From Morella rubra (taxonomy: Eukaryota > Streptophyta > Magnoliopsida > Fagales > Myricaceae), in the NCBI GenBank assembly GCA_003952965.2, contig CM025853.1, positions 4,156,802-4,220,801 on the forward strand: a stretch of 64,000 nucleotides of DNA, written 5' to 3'. Made by a program: the position numbers and the translations under genes. Every line of letters starts with the position of its first letter. Within the stretch, counting starts at the first letter, position 1. A model generated the notes under the pieces. That model made no database searches, had not been told where the DNA came from, and saw only the letters and a list, made by a program, of their open reading frames with translations. Of the stretch, positions 24,023-35,639 are shown in pieces.

Positions 24023-25128
24023 GCGACTCTTGAGAGTTATTTGCCCCAATAAAACAACAAATGGAATATTGGTTCCATCAGCCCCCAGTACTGCCCAGTG
24101 AGAATATCCAGCAAGATTCTGAATGTCTTAGTAATTTGGATCAGACAAATTCCAAATGCATGCAATTGAACAAACGTGATTGGCAGCTAGGAAGAAGCAT
24201 GACCAAATCGGATCCTCTCATGTTACCCACTTGCGCCAATCACGATTCTTCCGATTAATTGGTCAAAACCCAAGTGAAAACTCACGTCTATAGAGTTCTT
24301 TTGGCACGTCTTCGTAAAGCTTTTTGTCAATTCTTCTATCACGATTCGACTAGAACTCCTAACAAGATTATTCGAGTATCTTGGTTGCAAGCTGGCATTT
24401 CATTGTTAACAAGTCGAGCTCGGACGCAAAAAGTTTGCCACCAACTGAGATGCGTCTGAAATGGAGTCTTTCTTCTAGTTGGAAGCCTAAATATTAGTTT
24501 AACACTTAGAAACAAGTGTTATCAAGTTTATTGTAGAACCTCTGTCCGTTTACGTCTTTTGACCGACCTTTTTAGCGTAATTCTGTTTGTACGGACTGCT
24601 CTTTTCTCGGAGTACAGTTGCCTAGGAAAACATAAGTGTTACCAGTTTATCTGAATAGACAAGTCGGCCAGTCGTGATGACCTCCCCCCCCCGGGGGGGG
24701 CGTATAATGTCAGGATTTTATCCCATTCCTTTCGAAAATGGTGAGATATATTGGATTGCAAGGTTCAACCAAATTCCTTTCTTCCTCCAAAAGGAAGAGA
24801 TGCCAGAATTTTACTCGAGCGAGTGAGAGATGATAGTCTGTTAAGAAGTTGAGTAATCAAACACTATTTTAACCAAGAAATGCTTGGTCAGGTAGTACAT
24901 TAATTATAGCAGATGAGTCTTCCACCCAAAACTATGCTCCTTTAAATTTAACCTTAAGTGGGATACAGAACAAAGTTGAACGCATGAAGCCTGATCCCAC
25001 GTAAACTGCTCTCTATGATGTTAGTACCATGTGAAAGATGTAATTTATAGCCTAGAAATGCAGACAGTACTACCTATGTACACATTCTTACATAAGATGC
25101 AACCTTAGCATAAGACGGTCGGAGAGGA
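24023..25128. other. intergenic, no gene seen
   Basis: No motif was recognised in this stretch. It contains an unusual C9G8 run at 24684-24700. The right part probably includes the 3' UTR of the WIYLD gene. Confidence 0.45.
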
Positions 25129-28100
25129 TTACCCATCTTGGGGCCTCACATCCCACCTCGTTTTACGTTTTCCCTTTCTGCCTGGAGTACTAAGCAACTT
25201 CGCTAAACTAAACTGCAATGGAGCTGGTGTTAGGTGCACTAGATCCTTCTCATCATCACTACTGATCCACCCATGGTAAGATCGCCGCCTCCGAGTAGGA
25301 AGACTATCCACTGGTAGCTGGGAACAGATCAGATGAGGAGAGGACTGGGCAAGACTGTTCCCAAAAGTTTCATCAACACCAGAATGTGTTGCCGGTGGGA
25401 GACAATACCTACCGTCTGCAAAATAACAGCATAGATCACATGATAAAGGTGTCAAAGTGACGTTCTGATGCAATTCATTTATGGCTTATCACCCACAGTG
25501 CACACAAAAGCGTTTGGTGAAAGGTGTAATGTGCATCAATTTATGAGTTGATTACTCAAAACAGAAAAAGGACTCAACAACAAGATTACTTCAGAAGCTC
25601 CCAACTGTCCATGAATTTTTATTTCCTAATGCGAGATAACAAAATGAAAAAAATTCTATAGGACTAATTGGCAAAATAATTTATACGCTTTTGCTTTTTT
25701 CTTTTTTCTTCTTCCTGTCTTCTTTTTCTGTGGCGGCTTCCATTTGCTAGTTGAATCTGTAAAATATTCTCATAAAGGGATAGAAGTCAATTACCAGATT
25801 CATGAGTCACTGATCCTGTGCCTAGAGTCTCATTAGTCTGTGATGTTGCATACAAAGACTGATTAGTTTGTGATACAGCATCCAGAGCCTCTGTGTTGGA
25901 GCAAATAGGAAAGCTAACTCCATCTGAGGGCCCAATAGCTGATGCTTCAGCTTCATCAGCAACTTCTGCATCATCTTGAGAAGATTTATCCTTCAAAGAG
26001 AAACAATAATAATTAGCACAAAACGCAGGAAAGGCCATTCATAATGCATTTATTAGCTTTTGTTGTACTATTAAATTGCTCTACTGTGACGTACACACCA
26101 ACAAGAGCAAAGCTCAGCTAATTATAAGATACCCATTGTATCAGAACTATAACCAATAAGTCACAAAGGTAAAAATAAGGTAAAAATGATATACAGACAA
26201 CCCAAAAAGAGTCCCATAAGAGCTGCAAAATCAAAGCAGTTCCGTACCAGTATATTAATATTAACATCTAAGGTGTTGAGTAGATTACACCGAACAAAAA
26301 GACTCAGAACCATAGGGGATCAACTATGCAACCATGCATTTCTAAGAGGAGATTTTTATTTTTTGGGGAGAAGGGGAGAGGAAGTGTGTTGCCAGCAGGG
26401 AATTTGGGAACTTTAGAGTGAGTTATATCGAAGACTATGTATCATTTCATAACAAGATTTCCCACTGGGTAATGGCCCAAATGTAACTTGTTGTGCAACA
26501 ATTAGTATGAATTCCTAGTTTTTGGTAGAATAAATGACCATGAATTGCTCGAGGCATGGTGACAAATTTTTGTTGCACCCCCTGCAGACCATAGTTGATG
26601 TTTGATTAATTTTCCTAAAGGTCTCGGTGCATCTCAAGAAATTGTTATGGTATATCGTTCTTTCCTAAAGTGAAATCATGGTATCTCACTGATGTTAGGA
26701 TTCTCAAATGCAACTGCTACAATTATTTTGGTCCAGTTTATCAGATGTCTACTCTTTGATCGTCCATCCACACCATTCTCTTTGTTGCATTTCCAACACA
26801 GATGCTATGTAAATTGAAGTGGCTAGCCATAGCTCGCAAGACTAAAGCCCAATAGCATAATGCCCAAGTTGAAAGCAATTTCCTTCTCTTTTTCCTCCAT
26901 TCCAGCAATCACACATTTACCCCCTTTGGGTCACACCTGCTAGGTTACCTAGAAAAGTAAGTAGAAGGAAATAATAACAGAGACTTTTTTCCTCAGCTGA
27001 GCCATATACATATAAGCTGAATTAACTAAAATATAAGATATTGATTTACTAGGCCGATACAACAAATAAACCAAATTATTACACAGCAAAATATCAAGAA
27101 TCACAGTGCTAGAGAGTTGGTGAGTCAAAGAGGAGAGTGCGAGGAGCTCCGAGGGTGTGGTCACGTCTCGGAAGGCCCCCATACAGTGGTGGCAACTCTG
27201 ACCTCCTTGGTGGCTACATTTGAGGCAAGAGCCTCAGCTGATGTGTGTTTGTAGCCAGTGTGGCCAGGTTTGATTGATTTGTGACTCGATGTTTGATTAC
27301 TATGTTCAGTGGTTGAGGTTGGGTTTTCTGGCCAGATTTATGTACCAGCTCCGGCAGTGTGCTCAGCTCAGTAATTTGCGGCAGATGAGGCAAAGAGATT
27401 TGGGAGTAGGTAGCTTGCAGCCTAGGTAACTGAGATCTACAGTTGGTGTTTCTAGCCAATGTGGTCGGGCTTCGAGAACCAAACCTGTGTAACAGATCCA
27501 ATCATGTGTGTTTTGCAGGTGGCCACATTCTCTTATTCGTATCTGTAATTTTGCACCTGTAGATGGCATGGTTCACCTATCCCTGTGGTTGTCGTATCTA
27601 TAGTTGCCTTTGTTCACTAGCTATCGTGTTTTCAACTGGTTGGTTCTATCCTCAACAATGTTTTATTTCCATGTAATTGCGCATGCTATGATTAGAGACA
27701 GCAATGAGGCATACTTTCACCATAACATTGAAAGTTTACAGCAGTTAAAATACTAATCGCGAAAGATTTGAAGCTCTTGCTACTTTCTAGTTTCTGCAGC
27801 ATGTTTGTTGGCATATTTAGCGCTGCAGGTGTATGGCAGGGTATCATTCGTGACCGTAAACCTAAATGAAACAAAACCCACAAGAATAAAAGGAAATCAA
27901 ACATCTAAAGGTATTTACAGAACCTTTACCTTCTCTTGTTCACGATCCTTTATTTTTTCCAGAATGGTTTCAAGAAGAAGCGTGTAAGAAGCTTCTTCAA
28001 TGAAGACCCATCCATCATTCCCACCGTAAACCTAAATGCAACAAAACCCATATCACAATCCAAACAAAACCCAGAACCTATGACTACTTTTGCTTTCACA

Positions 28101-28612
28101 AAACAATTGAGCATAGAGAAATCAAGGAACGAAAAAAGTAAACCCACATCTAGAAGCTCTCCAACCATTTCCTGAACAAGTTCCTCGGGAAATCCATAGG
28201 GGCGCATCGCGTCAAGCGCTGCATCCAGACGGGTATTGCCCCTCTGCAAAATAAAGGAAAACGAATGAGAAAAGATAAGAAAATGAGAGAAATAAATGCA
28301 GAAAGTGAGTTCAGCCAAAAATAAATAAAAAATAAATTCGGATACTTTGAGCAGAATAGTTGAAGAACATGAAAAGTTGAAAGCAGGGTTGAGAAAGTAT
28401 CATAGGAAAATGTGGGTGCGATGAAAAGAAATCAAAAAAATAAGAAAAAGAGTGAGCGTGGCAGAATAGGTCACCAACAAGTGGGCGTCAAGAAAACGGG
28501 AGAAAATGGTTCAAGAAGATGGAAAGCGACAGAAAATGCAAGAAAATAAGCAAAAACACATTTTGACAAAAACAAATAAAAATACCTTTCTACTGCGTGC
28601 TCTTGGAGCCAT
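25129..28612 (-). CDS. WIYLD-domain protein lacking a SET domain
   Basis: This is a small five-exon gene, 235 residues by my model. Exons (minus): 28612-28586, 28243-28148, 28031-27930, 25990-25795 and 25415-25129 (TAA). Residues 10-75 form a WIYLD domain: GNTRLDAALDAMRPYGF, LVQEMVGELLDVYGGNDGW, VFIEEASYTLLLETILE. That domain is best known at the N-terminus of the SUVR1/2/4 histone methyltransferases, where it binds ubiquitin. Here no SET or pre-SET follows. Instead there is an acidic, Ser/Thr-rich low-complexity region with an imperfect SQTNQSL/SQTNETL repeat, then a basic C-terminus (TRRRRSYHGWISSDDE, GRKGKRKTRWDV). A nuclear, ubiquitin-binding accessory role is inference. The 1.9-kb third intron (27929-25991) contains nothing I can name. 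The donor of exon 2 (GTGGGT) is weak, but the family junction LLD-VYGG supports it. Confidence 0.7.
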
Positions 28613-28686
28613 TGCCCTCTCTCTCTCCCTTCTGTCCCATATTTTAGCTTAAAAATATTGTACAACTCTTTAGAAGCTGAGCTCAG

Positions 28687-31430
28687 GTGAGAAGCTCATT
28701 CATCCTCGTTGGTAATAATTTTCCTAAATTTGAACGCAAATACTGCAAAATACCGAATTTTTAAACAATTTATTTTTTTTTAAAAAAAATTACAACAAGA
28801 ACATTACCTCATTCAAACAAACAAGTTTTAAGGTAAAAGATAATATTAAACTTGTAACTAAATCGTAATCTTCAATCAAATATATTAATTTAGATGATAA
28901 TATCGTCCCATTCATACATGTCCACTTTAACTTTTTGTTTTAAGCATATAAAAAAAATCCCATAAAAATACAGTATTTTATGTAATAGGAAAAAACAACT
29001 TTGGAAACCTAAGGATATTTTTATCAAAACCCAAAACTTAAGACAAACACTATGTTTAATTTCATTCCTTTTTTTTTAATCCTTTTACTGGGTGTCTACC
29101 TACTCAATTAAATTGAAGATTCATTTTTTTTTTTTCTTTGGGTGGGGGAGGAGATGGAAGAGATGGGATGTATCATCTACGCATCTAGATAGCTTTAGGC
29201 GCATTACATGGCTAAAACATTAGTCCTAATTAAAAAAGTATACATTTAATAATTAAACAGTAATTCCCATGGACAGAAGGAATCTCACAAGCCGGACCCC
29301 TTGAGGAATCAGACAATAGGCTTCATTCTTTCATTGGGCCTTAGAAAAAAGCTAAAATGTAAACCTGAAGGCTCTTACAAATCAGAGGGCAATGTGTCAC
29401 AAGTTTAGTGGGTTGAAAGGTTAATTGGGCCATAGAGGGGTTTGTCAGGGTCTAGTTGTCTGTGCTGCTTTTTAGTCCGTGTCTTTAGGGGGCTTTCCCT
29501 TTTTTCTTAAAACCGTATTATGGTGTTCTTGATCTTTCTAAGTGAGGACACAACCACCCCTTCAAAATTTAAAACTTTTCTATCCTTACTTTTGATCTTT
29601 CTAAGTGAGGACGCAACCACCCTTTCAAAATTTAAAACTTTTCTATCCTTACTTTTAAAATTTGCACATAAGTAAACTTGATTAGCAACGATACCTCTAA
29701 TTTTTTGTTCATCTAATTCGAAAAGAAAAAAACACAACATACATAAATTAAATATTGTAAGACTCACATTATCCAACAATTAATACAGACCACATTGAAT
29801 ATTGTATGACCAACATATTGTGTCTTTCTATATCGAAATTAGATCAGCAACAAATTAAAGAGTATCTCTGTCAGTTTAAAACATGTTTATAGTTACTATG
29901 AGAATTGATGAGTACTACTAAGAAATGGAGAACATGTAAATGAAAGATAAAATTACCAAATTAGTGATCAAATTACCTTATGAAACAATAGGAATATATC
30001 AATAGGGGATCAATATTCCAAAAGTAACAAAAATTAATTAACTCACCTCAGAAAAACAGACTAGAATTTCTGTAAAGCAATTAGGAGATCTACAAACTTC
30101 TTGCTATTATTACTTCCGATGTACTAGCTAGGGGATAAAATGCCAAAACTCATTTTTCTTCCGAAAATACGCGTTTATTTGATGGTAAAAATGTATCCGA
30201 GTGTTTTCAGAATTTCCAAATTAATTATGACAGTCAAGTTGAAACCCAATTGCGAATGCCGCATGCATGTTAAAAAAATCGATCCATAATATTGGACCAT
30301 GGTGGAAGAAGCTAGCTAGGGATATAATATACATATTATTTTGTCTGCTGTTTTTGTTTTGTTTAATTTTTTTCGTTTTTCTTTTCTTTTAAAAAAAAGG
30401 GTATTCTATACATTAAATTGATATATGAGTTATATATACACAACGACATATATATAGACGCAACAGAACTTTATTCCAAATGGTAAAGTCCATGGCGTTA
30501 AGGGCAGCAGTATCTTAAATATCTATTTCAGAGAACTAGCGATGCAACTGTCGCTGTAATTTATTGGGCTGAAAGAAGATTAAAGCATACCAAGAAAATG
30601 TATGAGTTTGGGATTCTTTCGGTTCATGTTCTTCTTCCCCGGCCCCAAAATGAAGGAATAAGTGGGATAGTAAAACCATATTAAGCGCACCGCACGCGCA
30701 CGTACATGATCTAGACCTCTTGGATACCTGAAAATTTGAAGTTTCATGAAATTTGTCATTCGACGAACAGGCCGGATGGATTCTTAAGAAATTTTGGAAA
30801 GTAGAGATCACTCAGAATCCAAATTAGAGGATAATGTAAAAGCAGTATCATGAAAGAAACGGAACCACTGTTTGGACAAAGAGAAAGAAGGAGCTCGATC
30901 TGCAGGAATTTATTTGCATGTCGGCCCACTGAAAGACCTAGCTTTAATTGCGGTTCGTACAGAAAGACATGGCCATCCTCTAAACTCTAAACTCAGAGTA
31001 TGGACACCTAGAGGGTAAAACGGATACTTGATAACCCCTTAAATTCCACGAGGGTTTAAATTGCACAAGAAGAACGTAATACAAGAACTGATCAGAACCT
31101 GTATAGTGAATTTCTTTTTCAAAAGTCACATTCTTCCCATCAAAAACAAGAGATCAATTATCACATAAAGAATTGACACTTTTAGCTCGTGATCAAATTG
31201 ATTAGATTAAGAAACATCATGTCATTGAGATAATTGAGATCAATTACCACTAAGAAAGTCATATATAGTTGGGTGAGTGAGAGAGAAAATTTAGCTCCGC
31301 GCCAGTTTAGTGAGTGGCTTATGAGAAAATTAACTCGAGACAGAAGTATTGGGTGGTTATAAGTCCTATCAAGCATACTTCATTCTGATCTCTTTTCACA
31401 AGACTACTACAAATCATCTTTACCCAGCTA
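28687..31430. other. intergenic, no gene seen
   Basis: This is AT-rich DNA upstream of the WIYLD gene. The only structure seen is the 63-bp tandem duplication at 29531-29656. Short open frames at 29.5-31.4 kb show no family similarity. Confidence 0.5.
29531..29656. repeat. 63-bp tandem duplication
   Basis: A unit that starts GATCTTTCTAAGTGAGGAC and ends TCTATCCTTACTTTT is present twice in direct order (starting at 29531 and 29594), with only two or so differences. It looks like a recent local duplication. Confidence 0.85.
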
Positions 31431-32162
31431 ACTGAGGGAACAAATTTCCTCCGAATGGCTCATTTTCGAATTAGTCCGATTGAACGGGGGAGATTTCTTC
31501 CACAAATCTAATAGCCCACAGCCATCCACATAATTAATGCAAAGAGTATTCACTACAAAAAAAAAAAAACTGACATATAGCTGTGGTCACAAAAATCGCT
31601 GCTAAATCGTAAATATAACATTGCTAAAAATCAACCTATAGCAGCATTTATGTAAGCGTTTCTACAAATCTAACAGCCCACAGCCATCCACATCAATAAT
31701 GCAAAGAGTATTGACTACAAAAAAAACTGACATATAACTGCGGTCACAAAAACTGCTGCTAGAAATCAATCTATAGTAGCATTTGTGTAAGCATTTGTGT
31801 AAGCATTTGTACACAAATGCTGTTGAAAATCAATATGAGCGGCATTTTCTTCACAAATGCCACCACAAACGCTGACTTTAGGTCACACTTTCACTCGTGT
31901 TTACGATAAACGCTGCTAAAATCCTATCCCGACGCACATATTGCAATGTTTGCAAATGCCGCTAAAAAATGTTGGTGAAAATTTAGCAGTGTTTTTTTTG
32001 TCTTTAGCAGCGTTTTTCGGCTGCCACTGTAGCCTTTTTTTTTGTAGTAATTGTAATTTCTACAATCAAGAGTCATTCATTAAATGAAGTGAATGGATGT
32101 AGGCTGTTAGATTGGAGGAAATCTACTGTGTCTAATCGGACTCATTCGGAAATAAACCCTTA
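31431..32162. mobile_element. older element with long inverted repeats
   Basis: The left arm (about 31431-31535) and right arm (about 32075-32162) are related in inverted orientation. They share TTTCCTCCGAATG or TTTCCGAATGAG, then AGTCCGATT, a TAGATTTCCTCCA-like segment, and ATCTAACAGCC with CATCCAC. Identity looks about 70-80 percent with an insertion in the left arm. The long-TIR form suggests a Mutator-like MITE, but no target duplication could be assigned. A CACTA-type element sits inside it. Confidence 0.5.
31551..32049. mobile_element. CACTA-type non-autonomous element
   Basis: It starts CACTACAAAAAAA and ends TTTTTTTTTGTAGTA, and is flanked by ATT on both sides (31548-31550, 32050-32052), the 3-bp duplication typical of CACTA transposons. 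The interior repeats GCTGCTA-type blocks seen in plant CACTA MITEs. The left end, with its flank, is duplicated in tandem: 31502-31664 is repeated imperfectly from 31665. Confidence 0.65.
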
Positions 32163-32500
32163 GGAGAGAATCCAAATCCGCTAATTAAACTATACGCTTG
32201 ACCACCCTGCGTTATTTGATCTTCAAGTAGGTCCAAGTTATACACTTGAATGGTTTGGACAACTCAAATAACTGAAGTATTGGCTTTAAGGTTATTTTTG
32301 AACTTCTACGTACCACTGTTACATATACTATACAATGGGAATTGCGATACCATATATCGTTAATTAATATTAGAGTTACAATTAAGCTTAGATATATATG
32401 CTATATATTTATCGAAACTAATGGTCAATGAGGCTTTAGAACAAAGGTATAGGGGCGCGGAAGGCAAAGTGTATTATTATCAATCCTCCGTGTAAACTAA

Positions 32501-32862
32501 AGGGATGTTCATTTTGGTTTGTATTCTAGGATACACATAAATTCTAAAATTTACAAACCGAACATATTTAAATACCAATAAACCAAAACAACTCTGCACG
32601 CATAGCAATAAACTTTCACATCACCTAAAAATTCTCAAAACACTTTAAATTCTAAGGTGACGTTTGTTTCCCCAATATTTTGGGCATTGAAATTTCTAGC
32701 AAAATAAACACACTCAAAATTTTTAATTTTTACACATGTACACTCTACCTTTCACAAACCCAATAAATCTCAATAAAGTAAAGATTTCCAAAATTTCGAG
32801 GATATTCCCTGAAATTTTGGCAAACAAACACCCCTAAAAATCTCACTAAAACGAACATCCCT
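32501..32862. mobile_element. Harbinger-type MITE, outer element
   Basis: The ends are AGGGATGTTCATTTTGG and the inverted AAAACGAACATCCCT, flanked by TAA (32498-32500 and 32863-32865). The middle is occupied by a second MITE (32656-32834), so the original element was only about 180 bp. Confidence 0.75.
32656..32834. mobile_element. Harbinger-type MITE nested in another
   Basis: The termini are GGTGACGTTTGTTTCCCC and GGCAAACAAACACCCC (inverted), with TAA on both sides (32653-32655, 32835-32837). It is related in reverse orientation to the element at 42181-42363, sharing AAGATTTCCAAAATTTCGAG-like and CAATAAATCTCAATAAAG segments. Confidence 0.75.
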
Positions 32863-33062
32863 TAAGTTTTGTATTTGAAGAAACAAATAAAAATAAAAAA
32901 AGAGTTCATGCGCCATTTACTAACACAACGCGGGCAGTTTCTAGCTAGCTCCCCACACCCCTCATGGGAGGTGAATCAGAGTAGTTAGGCCTAAAAAAAA
33001 AAAGAATAAGAACTAATTAGGGTGTAAATAATTTCATTAAAAATCAAGATCGATCAATTATA

Positions 33063-33150
33063 TATATATATATAGTATAGCTCTATTAGGGTGTAAATAA
33101 TATCATTAAAAATCGAAATCTAAGATATATATATATATATATATATATAT
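33063..33150. repeat. (TA)n microsatellites
   Basis: There are two TA runs (33060-33075 and 33126-33150) on either side of a short sequence. The second abuts the duplicated block that begins at 33151, and a further TA run (33514-33529) precedes its second copy. These runs may have helped the duplication. Confidence 0.85.
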
Positions 33151-33822
33151 ACTTTTCCTAGCAATGCATGGGATCCTGGAATAAAAGCTACAAATTAACA
33201 TAAAAATAAGGCCGTGTCCTCAGGAGTAGCTCGATCGTCAGTGTCCTTAACTATTCTACATACGGAAATCACAATTAAGGAAAGACATCTATGCATGAAC
33301 ACATTACTATTATACTTCACTAGGCACATAGGGCAATCTTTAAGGAAAGACATCTGAACACATTATAACTGATCTCTAATTTCAGGTTCTCTTGTCGTAC
33401 ATTTCGATGTCATATTCTTGGTGTTCAGGTAACAAAACTAGAGAAATGTACGACAAGAGAACCTGAAATTAGAGATCAGTAATGTGTTCAGATGTCTTTC
33501 CTTAAAATTGGCCTATATATATATATATACTTTTCCTAGCAATGCATGGGATCCTGGAATAAAAGCTACAAATTAACATAAAAATAAGACCGTGTCCTCA
33601 TGAGTAGCTCGATCGTCAGTGCATGTCCTTAACTATTCTACAAACGGAATTCACAATTAAGGAAAGACATCTATGCATGAACACATTACTATTATACTTC
33701 ACTAGGCACGTAGGGAAATCTTTAAGGAAAGACATCTGAACTCATTACTGATCTCTAATTTCAGGTTCTCTTGTCGTACATTGTCTAGTTTTGTTACCTG
33801 AACACCAAGAATATGACATCGA
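33151..33822. repeat. duplicated block with a long hairpin and inverted loop
   Basis: A block of about 254 bp (33151-33405) is repeated directly at 33529-33782. The first copy ends in an arm (33341-33405) whose near-perfect inverse is 33443-33504. The only difference is 3 extra bases, and the loop is 37 nt. The loop sequence reappears in inverted orientation after the second copy (about 33784-33822). It could fold into a roughly 62-bp stem. No coding frame is evident. Confidence 0.9.
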
Positions 33823-33995
33823 TCTGCATTAATTCGCCTTTTGATTCGGTGAATATATTTGAAACTTTGTTCAGCAAGAAGATCAAGAATTATACCCCCA
33901 CCCGCACCCCACCACCAAAGATAAATTAAAGAAACGAAAAAAGAAGAATTGCCTCACCCCATATTGAGTGGTGCCAAGAGTACTAATATGAATAA

Positions 33996-34035
<40 letters not shown>

Positions 34036-34355
34036 TTTATAAGATACACTGTCCCCTTTTGATTCGTATCCAATTCAAGAGAATCAATCCTCCAGCTGGG
34101 GATGCATAAATTCTAATCATTAATCCTGCTTTCCGATCCAGTTTACATTTCGCATATACATCTCCAGCTTTTCTGAGTATATGCCTACATATTGCTACAC
34201 TCCTCCTTGAGTATATTCTCTGTCAATGGAGAACCGACATGCATCTAGGTCATGAGAGAGTAATTAGTTAGGCTTAATATGTGTACGTAAGTACTGATTC
34301 CTTTACACTATATGTGCCGTTGATCACCATTCAGAGTACGGCGCCACAACCAAAT
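33823..34355. other. intergenic downstream of MYB
   Basis: It contains a TA microsatellite (34002-34032) and presumably the MYB 3' UTR near its right end. Nothing else is recognised. Confidence 0.5.
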
Positions 34356-35401
34356 CTAAGAGCTCCCAATTACAGATAAGAAATCTATGAATGGAACATC
34401 AGCCTTGCTCTGATGTTCCGTGGCTTCCTGGTTCACCTCCTCATCATCTCTTCTTGCATTGTCTATCACCTCGCTACCATTAGACTCGGTATTTACTTGG
34501 AGAAAATCATAAAACTCCAGCTGCCTTTTTTCTGCAGTAAGAAAATCAATTAAAATACATGAGTACTCTAGCTATAGTACGTCGTAGTGTTTACAGAACA
34601 TAAACAGCTAGGACTTTTCTTTTCGTTTCCTCCCTTTTTAATATACAGATATATGGCATATTTTGAGCCCAACATTTACATGTTTACCTTCAAGCACAGT
34701 GATACAAGGACTTCGATCTTGAGAAACCCACTTTTTCTGAAATTGGGGACAGTTATACGTGAAAGGATAGTGATATCTTTCACGGTATTTCTGATCAATA
34801 AAGGGCGCAAGGTTTCTTGTCTCGCAGTTGATCATCTGGATATCTTGTTTTAAAGAAGATTTTTGCTCATTCATTAACGTTTGAGCAGCCCTTTTTGCGT
34901 AAAGCTTGGACCTTTCTCTGCATCTTCGTGCCATGATCACATGCCAATGGTTCTTCACTGCATTATCAGTGCGACCAGGAAACAGCCTTGCGATTACAGC
35001 CCATCTGTTCCCATGGATGCGGTGAGAAGCCAAAAGCCTCTCTTCTTCCTCTTCAGTAAAAGGGGTTCTATTGATCCTTGGGTCCAGCTGATTAAACCAT
35101 CTCAACCTGCAGCTTTTTCCTGATCGAATTGATCAATCACTATATATGTTAGTTATACCTATATTTGGTGCCTGCCTATCTTGTGCTTCTTGACATCAAA
35201 CCCTAGCTAGCAGTTCTGAATATTGATGATATTAGATGAATCAAATTAAATATGATTTTCACAGACATATTGATTTGGTCTCTCACCTGATCTTCCTTGG
35301 AGTTTTTCAGCTATGGCGTTCCAGTTATGGGGTCCATAGCGTTCCACCAACTCCCTTAACTTTTCATCTTCGGCAGGCCTCCAGTGGCCCCTGGTGCACA
35401 T
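34356..35401 (-). CDS. R2R3-MYB transcription factor, MYB52/54/105 clade
   Basis: This is a DNA-binding regulator, 240 residues by my model. Exons (minus): 35401-35287, 35119-34688 and 34531-34356; stop TAG. R2 has the spaced tryptophans in [44 protein letters not shown]3 has [39 protein letters not shown], with Phe replacing the first Trp as is usual. HVIMARR follows. The C-terminus [13 protein letters not shown] matches the short PFIDFLGVG motif of this clade (subgroup 21), whose members act in secondary wall, organ boundary and seed mucilage programmes. The second intron splits EE|KRQLEF. The start at 35401 is chosen because an in-frame stop lies upstream with no other ATG between. Which member of the clade this is cannot be settled without a tree. 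Confidence 0.9.
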
Positions 35402-35575
35402 CTTATCTTCTAGTAAAATGAATAAATACCACCAAAAGAGTAATAGCAGAGATCAAAACCCTAACTCGAAAGGATGAGCTTAATTATCCTCTTTCCTTTG
35501 CTGCCTGTTCTTCCCGATAAGCTGTCGAACAGAGCTAAGACTTAAGAAGACTACGACAATACCTAATCACACAGA

Positions 35576-35592
35576 GAAAGAGAGAAGAGAGA

Positions 35593-35628
<36 letters not shown>

Positions 35629-35630
35629 AC
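35576..35630. repeat. (GA)n microsatellite in the MYB leader
   Basis: Purine-rich GAGAGA runs lie 175-230 bases upstream of the MYB start codon (CT-rich on the coding strand). They are likely in the promoter or 5' UTR, a common place for CT repeats in plants. Confidence 0.7.
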
Positions 35631-35639
35631 GATGAGTTT

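Noticed and set aside
30536-30811. Minus-strand open frame of 91 codons
   Set aside because: No domain, composition or splice context supports a gene in this AT-rich stretch.
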